A DNA stretch of 55,350 bases from Bacteroidales bacterium. Lineage in GTDB: Bacteria > Bacteroidota > Bacteroidia > Bacteroidales > JAAYJT01. Positions 43,395-53,066 of the stretch are shown in pieces. Within the stretch, counting starts at the first letter, position 1. Every line of letters starts with the position of its first letter. The notes below the pieces were generated by a model, which saw nothing but the letters and a program-made list of their open reading frames with translations, was not told the DNA's origin and searched no databases. A program made the position numbers and the translations under genes. The DNA is taken from positions 1 to 55,350 of the forward strand of contig JAAYJT010000041.1 of NCBI GenBank assembly GCA_012522795.1, given 5' to 3'.

Positions 43395-44669
43395 TTAAGA
43401 TGGGGTCGCCTGAAATTTATCTCGCACTTTAAAGCCTGATCTTTGAAATTCTTCCCAAAAACCAGGATAAGATTTTGAAACTACCTTAGGGTCTTCTATT
43501 GATATTTCACCAATAACCGAAGCCAAAGGTGCAAAGGCCATTGCCATACGATGATCGTGGTAAGTTCTGAAATGAAGTCTCTTAGTTTTAACAGGAGTTT
43601 TTTGTTTTGGAATAAACAAGTATTCATCATTTATAATATCAATTCCCGGATTTAAAAACGAAAGCTCTTTGTGTAAAGCTTCAAATCGGTTGCTTTCTTT
43701 GATCTTTAGGTTTTTTAAGCCGTTAAGCCGGGCTTCAATATTCAAAGCAGTACAAGTGGCTGCCACTGCCGGAGCCAGATCGGGATAATTCGTAAAATCA
43801 AATTCAAAATCCTGAACAGCCTTATTAATATTTTGGATTACAATGCCGTTATCCGTTTGTCGGGTTTTAACTCCTAATGCATTGAAAATATTTATCAGAA
43901 TAGCATCACCCTGAACACTGTCGCCGGAAAGATCGTCAAGCATAATTTCTGAACCAGGTGTAAGGGCAACAGCTTCATACCAGTAGGAAGCTGCACTCCA
44001 GTCTGGTTCCACATAATAAACACCTGATTTATAAGAACCGCGAGAAATTAAAATATTTCTGCCTTCTGTTTTAATGTCAATTCCTGCTTTAATCATCAGC
44101 GTCTTGGTCATCTCAATATAAGGTTGAGAAGCTATTTCATTTTCAAGCCTGATAGTCAGCCCTTTCTCTAAAATAGGTGCTATCATCATTAAAGCAGTAA
44201 TATACTGGCTGCTTTGTGAAGCATCAATGGTTACAGAATTTCCGGTGAGATTTTTTCCGGAAATTTTAACAGGTGGAAATCCCTGAAGATCATCGTATTC
44301 AATATTAGCTCCTAGAGTCTTTAAAGCTCTTACCAGTGAGCCTACAGGACGTTGTTTCATACGTTCGGAACCGGTAAGTAACCATTTCCCGGATTGTGAA
44401 GAAAGTAAAGCAAGTAAAAACCGAAGTACAGTTCCTGCATTCTCACAGTTAAGTAAGCAAACATTTTCTGAATTACCTGTGTCAATATTAGCTTTTACCT
44501 TTTTTAGCAGGTGTCGCATTAAGACCGTATCGTCTGCTTTTGATAAATTATTGATCCTTATTCTGCTGTTTGACAGATACTGCATAATAAGCAATCTGTT
44601 GCTGATACTTTTTGAAGCAGGAAGATTTATTTTTCCTTTTAAGGGAAGGGCTGGTGGCAGAATATTCAT
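43395..44669 (-). CDS. aroA: 3-phosphoshikimate 1-carboxyvinyltransferase (EPSP synthase)
   Basis: Sixth step of the shikimate pathway: shikimate-3-phosphate plus phosphoenolpyruvate to EPSP. The 424-residue protein shows the start LPASKSISNRLLIM, ENAGTVLRFLLALL (the NAGT motif), LLTGSERMKQRPVGSLV (RP motif binding PEP), ASQSSQYITALMM and the DYHDHRMAMAFAP-type segment (YHDHRMAMAFA). Length is normal. It starts 6 nt after the stop of aroB in the same direction, so both are co-transcribed. Confidence 0.96.
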   Translation of the reverse strand: MNILPPALPLKGKINLPASKSISNRLLIMQYLSNSRIRINNLSKADDTVLMRHLLKKVKANIDTGNSENVCLLNCENAGTVLRFLLALLSSQSGKWLLTGSERMKQRPVGSLVRALKTLGANIEYDDLQGFPPVKISGKNLTGNSVTIDASQSSQYITALMMIAPILEKGLTIRLENEIASQPYIEMTKTLMIKAGIDIKTEGRNILISRGSYKSGVYYVEPDWSAASYWYEAVALTPGSEIMLDDLSGDSVQGDAILINIFNALGVKTRQTDNGIVIQNINKAVQDFEFDFTNYPDLAPAVAATCTALNIEARLNGLKNLKIKESNRFEALHKELSFLNPGIDIINDEYLFIPKQKTPVKTKRLHFRTYHDHRMAMAFAPLASVIGEISIEDPKVVSKSYPGFWEEFQRSGFKVRDKFQATPS

Positions 44670-44675
44670 ACAATA

Positions 44676-45788
44676 TCAGGATTGAAATTTCAGATCATTA
44701 GCTTCATCAGCCAGATCAAGATATTCAAGAAGACTCTTTTCGATCAGCTCTTGCGTGCAAATAACATTGGTGATCAGGTCTCCGGGTTTTTTAAGCAATG
44801 TTAATCTAATCTTACCATCCCTGTTCTTTTTGTCGAAATTCATTATGCCTGTTATTTTGGGAATTTCTTCCTTTTGAAATCTATAATATGGAAAAACAGC
44901 CAAAATATATTTGATGATCTCATTAGACAGCATTTCAGGAAATCTGCACAGCCAGACTGAAAGTTTTAATTCTACAATCAATCCCATTGCTACTGAAAAC
45001 CCGTGTAATAATGGTACAGCATCATTTTCAAGTGAGTAGCTTTCAAAGGCATGTCCTACTGTATGACCCAGATTTAATACTTTACGCAAACCATGTTCGT
45101 AGGGATCGGATTTTACAACATTGCTTTTTATTTTTACCGAACGTTCTACCACATCTGCCCAATTTTCATTAAAACGGACAGCTTCATAGTTCGGGAATTG
45201 TTTGGTGAGATTGTGAAAATATTTATCGTCACTTAACAAGGCATGTTTTACAACTTCAGCATAGCCTGACAACATTTCATTATCGGGGAGGGTTTTCAGA
45301 AAATCTGAAATTATGAATACAGACTTAGGGGGTGAGTAGAATCCAACGTAATTTTTGAGTTTGTCAAGGTTCACGCCCGTTTTGCCGCCTATTGAAGCAT
45401 CCACCTGAGATAGGAGCGTGGTTGGAATATAAACACAATCAATGCCACGCTGATATGCTGAAGCCACAAATCCGCCTATATCGCACAACATACCTCCTCC
45501 TAGACACATCAGTAAAGAATGACGATCTGCACCATGAGCAGCAAGCTCTTTCCAGAGGCGGATACAAGTACTCAGGTTTTTGTTTACTTCTCCGGATTCA
45601 ATCTCCAGTATTATAGAATGTTCCGGTAGCCTGAATTTGCTGCTTAGTATTGACAGGCAATGTTTGTGAGTATTTTGATCGGTGAGGATAAACGTACTGG
45701 AATGACGGCTTGCCGACTTTAAAAGATAATTATTCAATGCTTTTTCGGCTTCTTTTCCTGTAAAAATAGTCTCGTGATGATATATCAT
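44676..45788 (-). CDS. aroB: 3-dehydroquinate synthase
   Basis: Second step of the shikimate pathway: DAHP to 3-dehydroquinate, with NAD and a divalent metal. The 370-residue protein has the NAD-binding LGGGMLCDIGGFVASAYQRG (about 98-117), PTTLLSQVDASIGGKTGVN, the GYAEVVKHALLSD segment with a metal-ligand Glu, and LNLGHTVGHAFES with metal-ligand His residues. First gene of the aroBA pair and divergent from proline dehydrogenase. Confidence 0.96.
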   Translation of the reverse strand: MIYHHETIFTGKEAEKALNNYLLKSASRHSSTFILTDQNTHKHCLSILSSKFRLPEHSIILEIESGEVNKNLSTCIRLWKELAAHGADRHSLLMCLGGGMLCDIGGFVASAYQRGIDCVYIPTTLLSQVDASIGGKTGVNLDKLKNYVGFYSPPKSVFIISDFLKTLPDNEMLSGYAEVVKHALLSDDKYFHNLTKQFPNYEAVRFNENWADVVERSVKIKSNVVKSDPYEHGLRKVLNLGHTVGHAFESYSLENDAVPLLHGFSVAMGLIVELKLSVWLCRFPEMLSNEIIKYILAVFPYYRFQKEEIPKITGIMNFDKKNRDGKIRLTLLKKPGDLITNVICTQELIEKSLLEYLDLADEANDLKFQS

Positions 45789-45860
45789 GATATTACGTGC
45801 TTAAAATTGCAAAAATATAGATAATTTTGCAGATTATTTTATAAAAATAAAACTATACAA

Positions 45861-47036
45861 ATGATTGACTTTAACAATACTCAAATTGCGTTCTCAGGTA
45901 AAAGCAACAATGATCTTTTGCGTGCATCCTTGTTGTTCTCTACCATTGCCAGTCCGATAATAGTAACAATAGGTAATTTTTTTGCTTCTATTGCCATTAA
46001 GCTTCATATTCCAATTAACTGGTTTGCAAAACCAACTCTTTACAAGCAATTTGTTGGAGGAGAAACTATTGAAGAGTGTGTTCCTATTGTCAGGCAACTT
46101 GAAAAATATAATGTTAAAGCCATACTTGATTACTCGGTCGAAGGTGGTGAAAGCGATTCGTATATGGAAGGAGTTTTGCAGGAAACTCTGCGTACAGTTG
46201 ATCTTGCTGCTTCAGACCCTAATGTTCCCATTGCGGTTTTTAAACCTACCGCTTTTGCTCCCGGGTACGTTCTTGAGAAAGCAAGTTCGGGGCTGGCTAT
46301 GAACGCAATGGAACAAATCTCAATTGATAATTTCCGGAGAAGGATTGGAATTCTTTGTGAACATGCTTATAAGCTTAGTGTACCCATAATGATTGATGCT
46401 GAAGATGTCCATTTTCAGCCCATTATTGATGAAGTAACAATGCAGATGATGGAAAAATATAATCATGAAAAAACCATTGTTTTTAATACATATCAAATGT
46501 ATCGTACTGACAGGCTTGATGTTCTGAAGAAAGATCATGCAAGAGCTGTGGAAAAGAATTTCTTTTTAGGTGCAAAATTTGTTCGTGGTGCCTATATGGA
46601 ACGTGAAAGACGGCATGCTGCAAAAATGGGCTACCCTTCACCAATCCATCCTGATAAGCGCTCTACTGATAAAGCTTATAATGATGCTTTGACTTTCTCA
46701 GTGGAACATTTGGATAAAATCAGTATTTTCAACGGTACTCATAACGAAGAAAGTTGCCATCATCTGATGAAACTGATGGATAAACACAAAGTTGCCAAAG
46801 ATGACCCACGAATATGGACTTCGCAGCTTTATGGAATGAGCGATCATATAAGTTTCAACATGGCTCATGGCGGTTATAATGTGGTTAAATACATGCCTTA
46901 TGGTCCTGTAAAATCGGTTTTGCCTTATCTTGTAAGAAGAGCCGAGGAAAATACTTCCATTGCAGGGCAAACTGGCAGAGAGCTGAAATTGATAAAAATG
47001 GAGAGAAAAAGAAGAAAAGCTAAATCCAATTCATAA
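45861..47036 (+). CDS. Proline dehydrogenase family protein
   Basis: FAD enzyme that oxidises proline to pyrroline-5-carboxylate, passing electrons to the quinone pool. The 391-residue protein is the stand-alone PRODH barrel. Family landmarks are AILDYSVEGGESD (about 90-102), FKPTAF, VPIMIDAEDV, FVRGAYMERERRHAAKMGYPSPI, FNGTHNEES and the C-terminal GPVKSVLPYLVRRAEENTS with Arg pair that binds the substrate carboxylate. No pyrroline-5-carboxylate dehydrogenase lies beside it. Confidence 0.92.
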   Translation: MIDFNNTQIAFSGKSNNDLLRASLLFSTIASPIIVTIGNFFASIAIKLHIPINWFAKPTLYKQFVGGETIEECVPIVRQLEKYNVKAILDYSVEGGESDSYMEGVLQETLRTVDLAASDPNVPIAVFKPTAFAPGYVLEKASSGLAMNAMEQISIDNFRRRIGILCEHAYKLSVPIMIDAEDVHFQPIIDEVTMQMMEKYNHEKTIVFNTYQMYRTDRLDVLKKDHARAVEKNFFLGAKFVRGAYMERERRHAAKMGYPSPIHPDKRSTDKAYNDALTFSVEHLDKISIFNGTHNEESCHHLMKLMDKHKVAKDDPRIWTSQLYGMSDHISFNMAHGGYNVVKYMPYGPVKSVLPYLVRRAEENTSIAGQTGRELKLIKMERKRRKAKSNS

Positions 47037-47146
47037 TTGCATCTGACTCTTCCAGGATTTTAGGGATTACCTGAAACCTTATTTTTTTATTTTTATTATT
47101 CAAGAACACGGATCGGGATTGCTTAATCAGAATTTTACTGTTAATT

Positions 47147-47989
47147 ATGGAACCTTTGACACATTCAGAATATCATGATATTGCCGCAATAATAGATTAT
47201 GTTAAAGCTGATTTCAAAGGTTTACCCGGTATCGGAGAACTTGCTTCCTTTTTAAGATCTAACCCTTTGAATATACAGCAATTATTTGAAAAGTGGGCGG
47301 GAACAAGCTACGAGGAGTTCTTTTATTACATAAGTTCTGGAAATACAACAGCCATCCTTAAAAATGAAGCAACTTTATTTAATACGTTATATGATAAGAA
47401 GTTACATGGGACTAATACGTCAAATGACTTGATTTTTGATATCGGGATTTTTACTGATGAAGAATTTTCTAATAAGGATTTTAATATCAATTATAGTGTT
47501 GCTCAAAGTCCTTTCGGTATGCTTATCATAGCTTCCACTTATCGTGGGATTTGTTATATGGCATTTATTGATGATGAAAGCAGGGCTTTTCTAAATCTGA
47601 AAACAAAATTCCCGAACGCTGTACTAAATCATCAAAGTGATATTTTACAAGAAAATGCTTTATCAGTATTTCAAAATGAACAGAGCATTAATAGTAGTAT
47701 AAAACTTCACCTTAAAGGTACGGAGTTTCAATTGAGGGTTTGGAAAAGTTTATTACAAATACCTTGTGGAGAATTAACCACTTATGGAAGAATAGCCAGA
47801 CAGATTGATAATCCAAAAGCTTCCCGTGCCGTTGGAACAGCAATTGGAAGTAATCCGGTGGCTTATTTGATACCTTGTCACAGGGTTATTCAGAATTCCG
47901 GCACAGTGGGAGGATATATGTGGGGATCAACAAGAAAAACTGCTATTATTGGCTGGGAAATGGCAAGAAAACGTTCTGTCAGAATATAA
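47147..47989 (+). CDS. HTH/methylated-DNA--protein-cysteine methyltransferase (Ada-like)
   Basis: Direct repair protein that takes methyl or alkyl groups from O6-guanine onto its own Cys. The 280-residue protein joins an AraC-like helix-turn-helix region (about 1-95) to an Ogt-type domain (about 110-280). The acceptor Cys is in NPVAYLIPCHRVIQNSG, preceded by the DNA-binding helix CGELTTYGRIAR and followed by the GGYMWGSTRKTAIIGWE ending. The N-terminal zinc Cys domain of E. coli Ada (methyl phosphotriester sensor) is absent, so regulation by that route is not expected. Confidence 0.92.
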   Translation: MEPLTHSEYHDIAAIIDYVKADFKGLPGIGELASFLRSNPLNIQQLFEKWAGTSYEEFFYYISSGNTTAILKNEATLFNTLYDKKLHGTNTSNDLIFDIGIFTDEEFSNKDFNINYSVAQSPFGMLIIASTYRGICYMAFIDDESRAFLNLKTKFPNAVLNHQSDILQENALSVFQNEQSINSSIKLHLKGTEFQLRVWKSLLQIPCGELTTYGRIARQIDNPKASRAVGTAIGSNPVAYLIPCHRVIQNSGTVGGYMWGSTRKTAIIGWEMARKRSVRI

Positions 47990-48084
47990 AGTGATTCAGT
48001 TTTTTGTTAATATGTTTGCTTTATAATTGCTTTCCCGCCGTTTATATATTTTGTGGAAGGTTTATTTACAAACGTTTTTATTTA

Positions 48085-48097
48085 TGTGATTATCACA
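48085..48097. promoter_or_regulatory. 13-nt palindrome upstream of ftsK
   Basis: TGTGATTATCACA is a perfect inverted repeat around a central T, about 53 nt before the ftsK ATG. A TACTTTTG box (48118-48125) lies just downstream, so the palindrome sits near the upstream promoter element. Its half-sites resemble CRP sites but the spacing is 3, not 6, so CRP is not claimed. Confidence 0.3.
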
Positions 48098-48149
48098 ATA
48101 AAACCCTTCTCATTTCGTACTTTTGTCATGATTATATTTGTGCCTGATT

Positions 48150-50645
48150 ATGGATATTAAAAAAAACAAATTAAGAACCAATGTATTAAAAGAAACTGCT
48201 CCTGTAAAAAGCAGTAGTAAAACCAAAAAGACTAAGAAGACTCCTAAAAGCAAACCTGCAAAAAAAGTTCAGGCGTTTGGCTTTCTTAAAAACGAAAAAT
48301 ATCATCGCGCAGCAGGAGTTTTTCTTGTGTTATTTTCTGTGTATCTGGCAATTGCATTTACTTCATACCTTATAAATTATTTTACCGGTGGCGTAGGTTC
48401 TGACGATCTGGCTGCAAACGAAAGCTTTCGCAGGATCATGATTGACGATTCAATCCAGGTGAACAACTGGGGCGGGCGACTTGGCGCTCTTCTTGCATGG
48501 CAAATAGTAAAGTTTGGATTTGGCATAGCTTCATATATATTCGTTTTCCTGCTTTTTGTTGCCGGCGTATATCTTACTTTTAAAATTTCATGGATGCCTT
48601 TTTGGCGAACCATACGTTTTTCAATAGTTCTGATTGCATGGTTAAGTACGACCGCTAGTTTTATTTTCCGACAACCCAAACTTTCAATTTTAGGTGGAGT
48701 ATTCGGTAAATACAGTTACGAATGGCTTGAAGGTTTAATGGGAACGGTAGGTACTGGATTACTTTTGTTGTTTGTGATCCTGGTTGTTTTGGTTTTTGCG
48801 ATAAATATAAAATCGCGGACTTTCGCTAGTAAAAAGAAAGTAAAACCGGATAAAAGAGAAAAAACAGAAATTGAAGATACCGATGAAAAACAACATAAAA
48901 AAGTTTATTTGGAAGACAAATATAATACAGTAGAATTTACCGTAACTGAAACTGATGATACATCATGGAAAAAACAAGAGAAAGAGAATTCTGAAAAAGT
49001 GACTGAAACGGTAAATACTATAAAACCTGTGTCTAAGGATAAAGAAGTGGAATTTACGGTAGAAGTTACCGGTGAGTCTGGTACGCCTATTAAAGATAAC
49101 GAGGAGGAACAAAAGCCACATTTTACCATTGATTCTCCATTTGATCCAACTCTGGAATTATCAGACTATAAACTTCCGTTGTTAGATTTACTTGATGATT
49201 ATGGTGAAATCGGAAGTAGAGTGCAAAAGGAAGAACTGGAAGCCAATAAAAATAAAATTGTTCAAACTCTCGGTAATTATTCCATACAAATTGAAAAGAT
49301 CAAGGCTACCATTGGACCTGCCGTAACGCTTTATGAAATAATCCCTGCACCCGGCATACGTATCTCACGTATCAAGAATCTGGAAGATGACATTGCATTA
49401 AGCCTTGCGGCAATGGGGATACGAATTATTGCACCTATTCCCGGTAAAGGAACCATTGGTATTGAGGTTCCAAATCAGAACCCTGAAATAGTATCAATGA
49501 AGTCAATTCTGGCTTCTGAAAAATTTACCAGCTCTAAATATGAGCTGCCCTTCGGTATGGGGAAGACCATAGCCAACGAAGCTTATATTGCCGATCTTAC
49601 ACGTATGCCACATATTCTTATGGCCGGAGCTACCGGTCAGGGTAAATCTGTTGGGCTTAATGCTGTGGTGGCTTCGCTTTTGTATAAGAAGCACCCTTCG
49701 CAGGTCAAATTTGTGATGATTGACCCTAAAAAGGTTGAGCTGACCCTGTTTTCAAAAATTGAACGTCATTTTCTTGCTAAATTACCTGATTCAGAAGAAG
49801 CAATAATAACCGATACCCGAAAAGTAGTCAGAACCCTTAACTCTTTGAACATCGAAATGGATTTGCGTTATGATTTGCTCAAAGACGCACAGGTTAGAAA
49901 TATTAAGGAATATAACAATAAATTCATTTCACGTAAGCTAAACCCGCAGGAAGCCCATCGTTTTCTGCCTTATATTATTGTTGTAATTGATGAGTTTGCT
50001 GATTTGATAATGACTGCCGGCAGAGAAATTGAAATCCCGCTGACCAGGCTTGCACAACTTGCAAGAGCCATTGGAATTCACCTGATTATTGCAACACAGA
50101 GACCATCGGTTAATATAATCACAGGGAGCATCAAAGCAAATTTCCCTGCACGCTTTGCCTTCAGAGTGATCTCAAAAATTGACTCCCGCACCATTCTTGA
50201 TGCTTCAGGAGCCGAACAACTTATAGGACGTGGCGATATGCTGCTTTCAACCGGCAGTGATATGCTTCGTCTGCAATGTGCTTTTATTGACACCCATGAA
50301 ATTGAGAGGATCACAGATTATATCGGCTCGCAAAGAGGATATCCTGATGCTTATTACCTTCCGGAATATTTTGATGAAGAAAAAGATGCCGTTGAGGTTT
50401 TTGATGCAAACGAACGTGATGAATTATTTGAAGATGCCGCACGTCTTATTGTTGCACAACAGCAAGGTTCTACATCGCTGATACAGCGCCGGTTGAAGTT
50501 AGGTTATAATCGTGCTGGACGTATTATTGACCAACTTGAACAAGCTGGTATTGTCGGTCCATTTGAAGGAAGCAAGGCAAGAGAAGTGAAAATTGCAAAT
50601 GAAATAGCTTTGGAACAATATTTGAAAGACCTTTACAGTAAATAA
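48150..50645 (+). CDS. ftsK: DNA translocase FtsK
   Basis: Septal DNA pump that clears chromosome ends at division and activates dimer resolution. The preferred ATG at 48150 gives 831 residues; a TTG four codons upstream is possible but adds an uncharged stub. A Lys-rich cytoplasmic N-terminus precedes four membrane helices (about 45-220), a charged linker (about 225-340), the alpha/beta motor (about 345-750) with Walker A AGATGQGKSVGLNAVV and Walker B IIVVIDEFADLIM, and a gamma winged-helix domain at the end (STSLIQRRLKLGYNRAGRIIDQLE) that reads KOPS-type DNA. Followed 9 nt later by lolA. Confidence 0.97.
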   Translation: MDIKKNKLRTNVLKETAPVKSSSKTKKTKKTPKSKPAKKVQAFGFLKNEKYHRAAGVFLVLFSVYLAIAFTSYLINYFTGGVGSDDLAANESFRRIMIDDSIQVNNWGGRLGALLAWQIVKFGFGIASYIFVFLLFVAGVYLTFKISWMPFWRTIRFSIVLIAWLSTTASFIFRQPKLSILGGVFGKYSYEWLEGLMGTVGTGLLLLFVILVVLVFAINIKSRTFASKKKVKPDKREKTEIEDTDEKQHKKVYLEDKYNTVEFTVTETDDTSWKKQEKENSEKVTETVNTIKPVSKDKEVEFTVEVTGESGTPIKDNEEEQKPHFTIDSPFDPTLELSDYKLPLLDLLDDYGEIGSRVQKEELEANKNKIVQTLGNYSIQIEKIKATIGPAVTLYEIIPAPGIRISRIKNLEDDIALSLAAMGIRIIAPIPGKGTIGIEVPNQNPEIVSMKSILASEKFTSSKYELPFGMGKTIANEAYIADLTRMPHILMAGATGQGKSVGLNAVVASLLYKKHPSQVKFVMIDPKKVELTLFSKIERHFLAKLPDSEEAIITDTRKVVRTLNSLNIEMDLRYDLLKDAQVRNIKEYNNKFISRKLNPQEAHRFLPYIIVVIDEFADLIMTAGREIEIPLTRLAQLARAIGIHLIIATQRPSVNIITGSIKANFPARFAFRVISKIDSRTILDASGAEQLIGRGDMLLSTGSDMLRLQCAFIDTHEIERITDYIGSQRGYPDAYYLPEYFDEEKDAVEVFDANERDELFEDAARLIVAQQQGSTSLIQRRLKLGYNRAGRIIDQLEQAGIVGPFEGSKAREVKIANEIALEQYLKDLYSK

Positions 50646-50654
50646 CAGGAAAAA

Positions 50655-51275
50655 ATGAAAAGAATATTTTTAATCTCATTGATAATCATGACCTCAACAG
50701 CTTTTTCGCAGGATAAAAAAGCTACAGCACTGCTAAACGAGGTAGCGGCAAAAATACAATCGTATGAAAATATTAAAATTGACTTCGAGTATAAGATGAT
50801 TAACAAGTTGCAGGGAATAAATGAAAGCATGGATGGTGTGCTGTTTTCAAAAGGTATAAAATACAAACTAAATGTTGCTGAACAGCAGGTAATAAGCAAT
50901 GGAAAAACCATGTGGACTTTTCTTGAGTCAGTCAATGAAGTGCAGATAAACGATGCTAACGATAACGAAGAAGGGTTCAATCCGAGAACTTTCATGCAAT
51001 CATGGCAAAACAAGTTTAAAGCACGGTTGATTAGCGAAAAGGATAATTTAGCACTGATAGAGCTTTTGCCAAAAGAAGCTTCGGCATATAACAAGGTTCA
51101 TGTAAAGATTGATAAAAGTAAAATGCAGTTGCAGTCGCTGTCAATGTTTGATGCCAATGGCAGTGAGTTTGTTTACCTGATCAGGAAGTTCATTACCAGC
51201 CAAAGTATTGCAGATTCTGAATTTACGTTCGATCCTAAACAATATCCCGGCATTGAAATAATAGATTTACGCTAA
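50655..51275 (+). CDS. LolA-like outer-membrane lipoprotein carrier protein
   Basis: Periplasmic carrier with the LolA beta-barrel fold, 206 residues. A signal peptide (1-19, ending AFSQ) is followed by the family pattern ALLNEVAAKIQSYENIKIDFEY, the MDGVLFSKGIKYKL strand, VISNGKTMWTFL and a C-terminal DSEFTFDPKQYPGIEIIDLR. It probably escorts lipoproteins to the outer membrane. Sitting directly after ftsK is the common order in Bacteroidetes, which supports the assignment. Confidence 0.88.
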   Translation: MKRIFLISLIIMTSTAFSQDKKATALLNEVAAKIQSYENIKIDFEYKMINKLQGINESMDGVLFSKGIKYKLNVAEQQVISNGKTMWTFLESVNEVQINDANDNEEGFNPRTFMQSWQNKFKARLISEKDNLALIELLPKEASAYNKVHVKIDKSKMQLQSLSMFDANGSEFVYLIRKFITSQSIADSEFTFDPKQYPGIEIIDLR

Positions 51276-51321
51276 GTCTGGCATTTAACTCTCTTTATAA
51301 AGATTTCTTAATTTTGCAGGC

Positions 51322-51900
51322 ATGCAGAATCTAGAACCATATAACCTTTGGACGAATTTATACGTGGCTGCTGCTGACAGACGATCGCCTTTTTATGGCA
51401 GAAAATATCATCCATACCTCTGTTCCAACACTATTTATAATTATTATATACACCCTCAGTGGGACGGAATAGGTTCTGAGACTTTATATATAAAAATCCT
51501 TTATTCCTGCTATGAACAAAGATTTTGTGTAATTGAACTGTTGGGAGAATGGAATGATTGTCTGTATAACGATATCATGTACCTGAAAAGGAATATAGTT
51601 GATCAGATGATAGACCAGGGAATAAAAAAGTTTATTCTTATTGGTGAGAATGTGCTGAATTTTCATGCCTCAGAAAATGACTATTATCAGGAATGGTTTG
51701 AAGATATTGAAAATGGCTGGATTGCCATTCTGAATATCCGTAATCATGTGCTTGATGAGTTTCGTACTATATATATTGATCAGTATATTGCTATGGACGG
51801 ACCTCTGAACCATATTTCGTGGAGGGTGTTTACACCTTTGCACCTGCTCAGAGAAGTTGAAAAGGCTATAAAACGAAGATTAGCAAGCCATTTTTATTAG
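51322..51900 (+). CDS. Hypothetical protein, Tyr/Trp-rich
   Basis: Product of 192 residues with no signal peptide, membrane helix or recognised motif. It is rich in Tyr, Trp and Ile (NTIYNYYIHPQWDGIGSETLY) and has alternating helix and strand character, with a basic end (EVEKAIKRRLASHFY). A TAATTTTG sequence (51309-51316) ends 5 nt before the ATG. It is in line with lolA (46 nt upstream) and acylphosphatase (42 nt downstream). A Bacteroidales-specific protein is likely; function unknown. Confidence 0.72.
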   Translation: MQNLEPYNLWTNLYVAAADRRSPFYGRKYHPYLCSNTIYNYYIHPQWDGIGSETLYIKILYSCYEQRFCVIELLGEWNDCLYNDIMYLKRNIVDQMIDQGIKKFILIGENVLNFHASENDYYQEWFEDIENGWIAILNIRNHVLDEFRTIYIDQYIAMDGPLNHISWRVFTPLHLLREVEKAIKRRLASHFY

Positions 51901-51942
51901 ACCCCATTATAACTACTAAACAGACCAACAAATTTTAACACC

Positions 51943-52212
51943 ATGATTTTTCATTATGATATAAAAATTGAAGGGAGAGTGCAAAATGTCGGATTCAGGT
52001 TTTATGCACAGAAAAAAGCGCACGAACTTGAAATAACGGGTTATGTGAAAAATATGATAGATGGCAGTGTGTTTATTGAAGCCGAAGGCGAAGAAATAAA
52101 TCTGAACCAATATGTAAACTGGTGTCATAAAGGACCACCCTGGGCTACCGTAACCGATGTTAAGGTAAATCAGTCGCCCGTGATGAACTACCGCGGATTT
52201 TTGATTAAGTAA
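51943..52212 (+). CDS. Acylphosphatase
   Basis: Small enzyme (89 residues) that hydrolyses acyl phosphates. The signature GRVQNVGFRFYAQ (about 11-23) supplies the phosphate-binding loop and the catalytic Arg, and GYVKNMIDGSVFIEAEG contains the catalytic Asn. GPPWATVTDV is the usual late motif. Residues needed for catalysis are present. Its stop lies 5 nt from the convergent mnmD stop. Confidence 0.95.
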   Translation: MIFHYDIKIEGRVQNVGFRFYAQKKAHELEITGYVKNMIDGSVFIEAEGEEINLNQYVNWCHKGPPWATVTDVKVNQSPVMNYRGFLIK

Positions 52213-52217
52213 GACAA

Positions 52218-52871
52218 TTATTTTAGAGCACGTAACATTTCCCTTTTCCCCGAAGCCCCGGACAGACGTTCTACAGTAAATCCGGCATTTATCATGTTGC
52301 GGCGCACCATTCCCATAGCCGAATAAGTGACCAATACTCCTCCAGCCCTCATAGCTTTGTATATCTTGCTGAATATTGGCTCAGTCCACAGCTCAGGCTG
52401 GATTTTTGGTGCAAACGCATCAAAATAGGCCAGATGAAAATTGTTATCAGGCAAAATGGCAGACTCTATCTTGTTATTAAGCTTCTGAAAATGAAAATTG
52501 TCGTTTATTTCTATAACCGCATCCCATTCACTTTCATGTAATTTAATAAATACTTCTAATGCTTGTGGGTGTTGTATCAATTCAGGATAATTAAGGGTTT
52601 CGTATATATCCTTGCTCAATGGAAATGGTTCATAACACTGATAAAAAATATTCTTACCTGAAAAACCGGCTTCAACAAAAGAAAGCAATGCATTAAGCCC
52701 GGTTCCGAACCCTATTTCAAGGATATTTAAATTTGTAGGCTTTAAAAATTTTAAACCGGCATTGATAAAAACATGAAGAGACTCATTAATTGCACCATTC
52801 ACTGAATGATAATGCTCGTTTAGCGCTGGAACGAATAATGTGTGCGAGCCATCAGAAGTAATAACTTTCAT
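52218..52871 (-). CDS. mnmD: tRNA mnm5s2U34 methyltransferase (MnmD)
   Basis: SAM-dependent enzyme that completes the 5-methylaminomethyl-2-thiouridine modification at the tRNA wobble position. Starting at the ATG at 52871 the protein has 217 residues and opens MKVITSDGSHTLFVPALNEHY, the usual MnmD/MnmC start (SDGSHTLF, HYHS); the frame continues 18 codons upstream but that part is hydrophobic and unrelated. SAM-binding motif NILEIGFGTGLNALLSF, and YFDAFAPKIQPELWT plus LVTYSAMGMVRRNM follow. It lacks the FAD oxidase half of E. coli MnmC. Confidence 0.92.
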   Translation of the reverse strand: MKVITSDGSHTLFVPALNEHYHSVNGAINESLHVFINAGLKFLKPTNLNILEIGFGTGLNALLSFVEAGFSGKNIFYQCYEPFPLSKDIYETLNYPELIQHPQALEVFIKLHESEWDAVIEINDNFHFQKLNNKIESAILPDNNFHLAYFDAFAPKIQPELWTEPIFSKIYKAMRAGGVLVTYSAMGMVRRNMINAGFTVERLSGASGKREMLRALK

Positions 52872-53066
52872 TGAAATTTTTAGTTTCAGCAAAATTATAT
52901 TAAGCAAATGAATAAATACCAACAAAAACTACAGCGTCTGCGTTATGAGAATAGGCAATTGAAATTATAATTATTTTTATGCCTACAAATATTTATGATG
53001 ATATTTGCTTAATTCGTTGGTATATAGTTATCTGTAATAAAATCTGAATTTAAGGAAACTCTGTTT

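Noticed and set aside
48085-48097. CRP binding site upstream of ftsK
   Set aside because: Half-sites TGTGA/TCACA are present but the spacing is 3 nt instead of 6.
48138-48149. TTG start four codons upstream for FtsK
   Set aside because: The ATG at 48150 gives the expected Lys-rich start; the extra residues add nothing and lie inside promoter-like sequence.
52872-52925. 18-codon N-terminal extension of MnmD
   Set aside because: Hydrophobic and unlike the family; the homologous part starts at the ATG at 52871.
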